DNA of 64,000 bases, from positions 434,001-498,000 of the forward strand of contig KV748234.1 of the NCBI GenBank assembly GCA_001692895.1. The letters run 5' to 3'. Both the position numbers and the translations under genes were made by a program. The DNA comes from Cenococcum geophilum 1.58 (taxonomy: Eukaryota; Ascomycota; Dothideomycetes; Gloniales; Gloniaceae). This document shows, in pieces, positions 58,341 through 64,000 of the stretch (positions within the stretch are counted from its first letter, which is position 1; each line of letters opens with the position of its first letter). The notes below the pieces were generated by a model. That model did no database searches. It worked only from the letters and a program-made list of their open reading frames with translations, and was not told where the DNA came from.

Positions 58341-59664
58341 CTGTGTCTGCCGAAATATCGTGAACTCGCGCTGGAGTAAAGCCGGTCATCGCGCACCACC
58401 CAATTTTACATAGAAATCGATGTAATTAATTATTTTTGCTTGCCCACGCCTTCCACCCTAAACAATTACGGCGTAAAATCATACTTTGGCCTAGCTGCAT
58501 TAAGCCATTATATAGAATTACTAGTGTTAACCATAGAGCCGCCTATATGTGTATCTGGTCGCGCCAATAAGGGCCAAAATCGCAAGCGTATATTGTCTAC
58601 TACCTCGCCTACGCAGGCTTCTAAAAGAACTCTAAAGCGTCCTTTAAAGCAAGCTTTAAAGAAGGCTCTAAATTGCTAAGTAAGGCGTCCTACGGAACCA
58701 CCGCAGCAACTACCGTTACCAATATTTGTAGAGTCTTCGCCACCGTGGTCAGAGCAGCTAGAGGAGTAGAAGGAAGAGGAGGAGGAGCCGGAGGAGGAGC
58801 TAGAGGAGGAGCTAGAGGAGGAGGAAGAGGATCTAGAGGAGCAGCCGGAGGAGGAGCTAGAGGACGAGCTAGAGGATGAGCTAGAGGACGAGCCAGAGGA
58901 TGAGCCGGAGGAGGAAGAGGAGGAGCTTCCTATTAACTTTATAAGTCAGTGGAAGGCAGTATATAGAAGAGAGGCCTTACCTAGTGCGGTATCTTTAAAA
59001 TATAACACCACCAACCTCTTCTACTACCTAATTAAGCGCTAGCGAGACAGTATTATTGCTAAGTGCCTACCGCGAATCTTAACCGTTAATCGCCTTAAAG
59101 CTGCTGCCTCCTATAAGAAGCAGTTAAAGACTAATTACTTCCGCTATAAGATTGGTAAGCGTTATAATCTATATAAGGTAACTAAGCTACTTAAGGATCT
59201 TTATAAGCAGAATCCTACTAAGTTATTATACTTAGATCTTACCTTATATATAATTAAGGAGAAGCCCCAAGAGATACCAGCACCGTTATTAACACCTTCC
59301 TCTAGCCAAGTAGTAAGATCTAGTAGAAGAACTGCCACCCAAATCTAAGAAGCTAATCTCCCTAATATTATTGCCATAAAGGAAGCTGCTAGTAATAGAA
59401 TTCCGGCTCTAGCAAGTAGGTAGCCTTATATTAATAGCTACTGTTCTAATAAAGGAGCTACCTACTAGTAAAATAGACGTGGAAATAAAGCTAATTAAGT
59501 TAAGCACCACTATCCTGTTAATACTTATATCCTTTAGAGGTGGAGTAGAAAGATCTAATTAGATGCATTAACGGTTAAGGAGCCATCGTAAAATATAGTC
59601 TATTAGCTGTCAGCTTAGAAGATAAGATAGTAGCTACTAAAGAGTTAAGAGCTAGCAGTAGTAG
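58341..59664 (+). other. Unrecognised decayed coding region with acidic tract
   Basis: Reading the plus strand from about 58440, a long frame with few interruptions starts KPTPSTLNNYGVKSYFGLAA.., continues through a basic stretch (KRTLKRPLKQALKKAL), then a Glu-rich tract (about 58765-58930) and PINFISQWKAVYREALPSAV (about 58930-58990), a basic Lys/Tyr-rich part, and ends unresolved where Gypsy-B enters at 59665. Stops are far rarer than in the surrounding retroelements but fall at TAG sites typical of RIP. It is probably the N-terminal half of a transposon or accessory gene protein. I do not recognise the family. The Fot1-like element inserted at the TA just upstream (58339), about 100 bp before the frame. 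The GA-rich microsatellite at 58750-58925 makes an artefactual Gly/Arg frame. Confidence 0.4.
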
Positions 59665-60091
59665 TGTTACGGACGCTTTAAGTACGATATTATAACTACT
59701 TAAAGAAGAGTTGGAAGAAGCTAGTTGGTTAATATAGGCACGGACTAGGATAAAACCCGTGGAACTATATAACGAAGAATAGTAAGCAAGTCACATAATG
59801 GTTGAACGTGTTGGCTATATTAAACGTAAGGGACGTCACGTTTAATACAGATAAGACGTACATTACGTATAAGAAGGATTTTATAGGAGTATAGTTGTGT
59901 ATTTAAGGACCCTCAGTCCCTACCTAGATAGTTCCTTCCTTATAGTAATTCTTAGAATATAATTAAAGTTAATCTGTTAGGCAACCACTCCACCAGTTAT
60001 TATTACGTTGTTAACTACTGTCTTTATATTTCCTATACACCTAGCCCATTAATAGAACCTATTATAGTTCCTACTATAAGGTTCCGTTACA
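59665..60091 (+). repeat. Gypsy-B 5' LTR
   Basis: 427 bp, homologous to both Gypsy-A LTRs. A stretch near 59785-59860 differs from them more than the rest. The primer-binding region TAATTACTACC follows at 60092. Confidence 0.88.
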
Positions 60092-63000
60092 TAATTACTA
60101 CCTAGTTACGGTATTAAATATAGAAAGTTAAACAACATGCCACCAAAAGCAGCCACCATAACGCCATTAACGGCGGCAACTACTTTAAGGTTAGGGGGTA
60201 ACACTAGTATAGCGGATACTAACTCGTAACAACCTGTGATAGTAGGATAATTATAAGAAATAGTGGATTAATTAATAGAAAATAATACGGTACTTAAAAA
60301 TAGACTTAATAGAATTGGAGCAGCAAGGGTTAAGTTACTATTAATTAAACAATTCTTAAAAGAAAGATTAAAGCTTAAAGAATTTCTAACGTAAATACAT
60401 TTTAAAGTTATGTAAGAAGGGGCTAAGTTAGCTATAATAATGGACTAGATAGCCTACGTAGGACTATTCCTAACGGGTTAGGCACTTAAATGGTTTAAAC
60501 CCTATTTAACAGAAATATAGACTAACGGAATAACTACTATAAATTAAAAAGTACGATTTATGTTTTCTAGCTAGGTAGAATTCGCGGAATAATTAATATA
60601 GATATTTAAAGACCCGGAAGCAATAACTATAGTAAAGAAAAAGCTTTAGGACCTAATACAGCAAACTTTAGCAATTAAGTACATAATACAGTTTTAAACA
60701 TTTATAATATAGGTTAAATAGAACGATAAGGCGCTTATAGCATAGTATAAATAAGGACTTAAGGCTAAAGTCCAGAACGTAATTATTCTAATAGAAGATG
60801 CGAATACCCTAAAGGAATTAATAGATTAAGCAATTAAGATTAATAGTAGGATCTTCTAAAGGGAATAGGCTAAGAGAGGCTAGGATAGAGTTCTATAGTT
60901 ATATAAGACGCAAAGTACGCAACAACTAAAGCTAAATTAGAAACTATGGTATGGCGTAGAGCTAATAGACCTAAGTAGTACTAAAGAAGCCTATAAGAGA
61001 TAGAGTAAGAAACTATAAAAACCTAAAGGTTAAAGATTTAGTAATTATAGGACTAAGGAGCAAAGGCTAAATTAGGGATCTTAACAGCAAAAGACGTTTA
61101 GGCGGACTCTATAATAAAGTTAATGGTTTAAAAATAGAGCTTATATAAATTGCGGAAAACAGGGTTACTTTATAAGGGATTATAAAGATAGTTAGAGTTA
61201 CTATGTAATAAAGGGAACTAGACTAATAGTATGTAATATATATATATAGAGGGATAATAGTATACTACAAGGAACAAAAGAGTATTTAATTAAAAGTTTT
61301 GCGTTTTGTTATAACAACGTATACTAAATTTATAAAAACGCTAAGTATGGTATAAGTTATTAGCTATAAGAGCTAGAGTTAAAAGGACTTAAAGAAACTA
61401 AAGAGTTAGATAAAGAATAAGATCGACTTTATAAGCTAGATTAAGATATTACAGCAATATACGGATAATAATTAGTAATAATAATAATGGAGTTAGAGTA
61501 CTTATTAATTAATAGCAATAAGGACAGTAAAGGAACTAACTAGGGGTATTTAAACCTTAATAATATAATAAAAGCAGAGACTAAGACCGCTATAAAGCAA
61601 GATTTAGTAACGGGTATTATAACACCGTTAAACACGGCGTCCATTACTTTACAAAACTAAAGGAGTAATATCTAAGGATAATTAAGCAAGCAGATGACTG
61701 CTAGTGCTAGCTTACTACTTAATAAAGGCAAAAGGCCAAAGGCTTAAGATTTTTATAATAAGATAAAAGACGACCAAGATTCTTAAGACGAGATGAGGTA
61801 AGCTTAAAGACCTACAACAAACAGAAACCGATAGAGCAGAGCAGTAGCTTAGTTTAAAGATATATAAATAAGCTTGGGATAAGAATTCCTAACGGTATAA
61901 GACTTTTAAGAAGAAATAAGTAAAATCTAGGACTTTTAAGATAAGACGAGGACACTAGTAAAGCCTAGTTAGACTAAGGCTAGAGCTAAGCTTAAGCTAA
62001 AAGCAAGCTCAGGATTAAAGAATCTAAGGGGTTAAGAATTTAGAGTATAAATTAAAACACCTATAAGTAAGAGGTAAGGAGCTTTCTTACAAATTAGGGA
62101 ATCTGTAGCGCAAATAGCAATTAGACTAGGAGACAGATATATAGACCTAAAAGACTTACTAGGGGAATATAGTATTCGGCCTAAAGATCAAAAAGTTAAT
62201 ACTAAGATTAAAAAGCATAAAGACTTTAAGGATCTACTTATAAAACGCGATATAAAGGAAACTATAGAGGAATTCAGAACAAGAATTACCTTATAGCAAG
62301 AATAGAAACTAGATAAGAGATCTAGTATATTAGGACGTATAAGGGATAGAGCGCTAGTATAAAGGATTACTAATAAACCTAGAATAGGCACACTAAGAGC
62401 TAAGTAGCTTACTAAACTAGAACAAGAAGAGAATCTAGGGATTCCTACTAGGTTCAAAGAACGATATACTAAAGGCTATTATAACGCAGTAATAAAGAGA
62501 TATTTTCTTATAAATAAGCCGTATATACTTAAGCAGCTATACTAAAAGTGGTATAGGCAATAATATAATAATAAGTAGGAGGATTTCTACATATAGCTAG
62601 ATAAAAAAGTTGTCTAAAACTACCTAATTATAAAGAAGGCTATAACTTATATTAAGGGAGCCTTAATTATAATATTAAAAGATCTAGAGGAGTAATTAGA
62701 GGACTAGAGAAGTGAAAGGCAAATCTTAGTATCCGTAAATAAAGTTGCAACGCTTAAATTAATATAAAAAAGGTTTAAACTCCAAAATAAAGACGAACTA
62801 AGAGTTAACCTAAGACATTAAGTATATTATACACTATCGTAGATAGTATACGTGGATAATACGTGTAATATATATAGAGCACTAAAGAATAAAAATTAAA
62901 AGTATCTAATAAGGATGTATTGGATAACGGATAAGGTAAAGTATTAAAACGCTAAGTATATGCACGGTTGGCATTTAGTAGAAGTTTAAGAACAAGGGGA

Positions 63001-64000
63001 CTTAATACTTTAACCAGGAAAATTCCTTATAGAAGAATACCTAGATAGACGATAATGGTGGGAATGTTTAAAGAACACCTATCTATAGTATATTAAAGAT
63101 AAAAAACAAATTAAGTATTAGCCTAAGTTAGACTAAGTACAAACAGGATCTAGTAGCCAGTAGTTAGGAAAAGTAGAGGCCTACGGGACTAGAGGGAGCC
63201 AGTAGTAAAGCCTTAGACCCTTAAAGGAATTTAAGGATAACACCTAAATTTATAAGTTAAATGGCAAGATTAACAGTTTAAGGCATTAATAGATAGTGGA
63301 GCAATAAGGAACTATATCTCGCTAGCAGCAGTTAAAAAAATAGGGTTACTACATAAATAGAAGGAATGTTTTTACCTATTAGTAACAATTTTAGGAGATC
63401 CGATAGCCTATAGAGGAGGCATTATTAATCTTAAAATAGGACCTATTTAGCTAACTATTAAAGGAAGATAAGTTAAAGTATCTTTTAATATATTACCATT
63501 AGGGAATAATAAGGCAGTATTAGGAATGCCTTAGTTACAGAAATATAATCTAAAGATTAATTAGGTTATAGGTTAGGTTAATATTAAAGATATATAATAA
63601 TGTAAGATATAATAATAAACTAAGTTAGTATAGTACTAAGTAGGAGCGACCTATAAAGAAACGGAAAAAGGGCTAAGCTATATACCAAAAAAATACTATA
63701 AATATGGTAAGAAACTATGGTTACCTAAGAGTAAAAAGCTGTTAGAGTATATAGCGTGGGACTATAAAATAGAATTAGAACTAGGAATAAGTCTAAGGTT
63801 CTTTTTAATCTATAAGCTTACTAAAGAAGAAGGTAGAGTATTAAAAGAGTTTATCTAAGAAAACTTATAAAAGGGATATATTAGACCATTATAGTTATTA
63901 GCGGGTTATCTAGTACTGTTTGTATTAAAAAAAATAGTAAATTAAGGCTATATATTAACTACAGATAGTTAAATAGCATTACTAGAAAGGATAGGTATTC
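59665..64000 (+). mobile_element. Ty3/Gypsy element (Gypsy-B), same family as Gypsy-A, cut by window end
   Basis: 5' LTR 59665-60091 (427 bp, TGTTACGG..CCGTTACA). The internal region is colinear with Gypsy-A: gag from 60137, CCHC region near 61155, protease near 63280-63480, start of reverse transcriptase from 63.8 kb. The window ends inside RT, so the 3' part and the second LTR are not visible. Broken, with RIP-type decay comparable to Gypsy-A. It split the unrecognised coding region at 58341-59664. Confidence 0.87.

Noticed and set aside
58673-58879. Gly/Arg/Ala-rich frame
   Set aside because: Alternative frame of the GAGGAG microsatellite; the Glu-rich frame fits the surrounding coding relic better.
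1-64000. tRNA, rRNA and CRISPR arrays
   Set aside because: No cloverleaf-like or rRNA segment was recognised by eye, and the tandem arrays lack the repeat-spacer pattern. A covariance-model search would be needed to exclude tRNAs.

Overview
The window reads as nuclear DNA of a filamentous ascomycete (Pezizomycotina). Introns are short (52-147 bp) with GTRNGY-type donors and CTAAY-like branch sites. Several gene types are typical fungal ones (HSP12 family, GH76 mannanase, WBP11-like splicing protein, STAND-like protein). The right-hand 40 kb is a transposon graveyard with the signature of repeat-induced point mutation (RIP): extreme TA richness and stops throughout every old reading frame. I cannot place it to genus.

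Left part, about 1-24.6 kb: normal composition, host genes. These are a secreted GH76 alpha-1,6-mannanase-like enzyme (minus, ATG at 2734); an HSP12-family stress protein in three small exons (6853-7267); a WBP11-like spliceosomal protein (minus, 9171-8104) sharing a 228 bp divergent promoter with a La-related RNA-binding protein (9400-11089, three exons); a decayed ABCB-type transporter (minus, about 14265-11925) whose first membrane domain runs straight into the second; a 0.9 kb field of 12-bp minisatellites (15.2-16.05 kb); a very large fusion enzyme (17193-21907, one intron, 1552 aa); and, convergent to it, a four-exon DUF7708/STAND-like protein (minus, 24475-22159).

The fusion enzyme is the most unusual host gene. 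In order it shows a choline/carnitine acyltransferase domain, an isoaspartyl-peptidase/L-asparaginase Ntn-hydrolase domain, a vestigial and then a fuller HIT domain, and a class II asparaginyl-tRNA-synthetase-like catalytic core with no anticodon-binding OB fold next to it. The key residues of the acyltransferase, Ntn and synthetase parts are retained, which suggests a self-contained acyl/aminoacyl chemistry rather than translation.

Right part, about 24.6-64 kb: a deeply nested set of mobile elements whose insertion order can be read from matching target-site duplications. A foldback/MITE-like element (arms at 24626 and 54646) contains a Copia element (24933-54504, TSD ATATA). That Copia element contains a satellite-bearing TIR element (26370-28763), a 2.15-kb gag-only LTR element on the minus strand (30148-45829, TSD CCTAC) and a second Copia element on the minus strand (48232-53681, TSD TTAAA). 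The gag-only element contains a Tad/I-type LINE (30307-35802, TSD AGAACC) and a Ty3/Gypsy chromovirus (36559-44583, TSD RCCTT). Next come a Fot1/pogo transposon (54670-58338) holding a second satellite-bearing TIR element (56261-57770, TSD ACGT), an unrecognised acidic coding relic, and a second copy of the same Gypsy family entering at 59665 and cut by the window end.

The two satellite-bearing TIR elements form one colinear family. Their bodies are almost entirely minisatellites, they have escaped RIP while their hosts are saturated with it, and one of their satellites (12-bp GAGCTTCGTGCA) also appears as a long array in the host DNA at 15.2 kb. I consider this family and the fusion enzyme the two best candidates for something undescribed. 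No rRNA, tRNA or CRISPR array was recognised.
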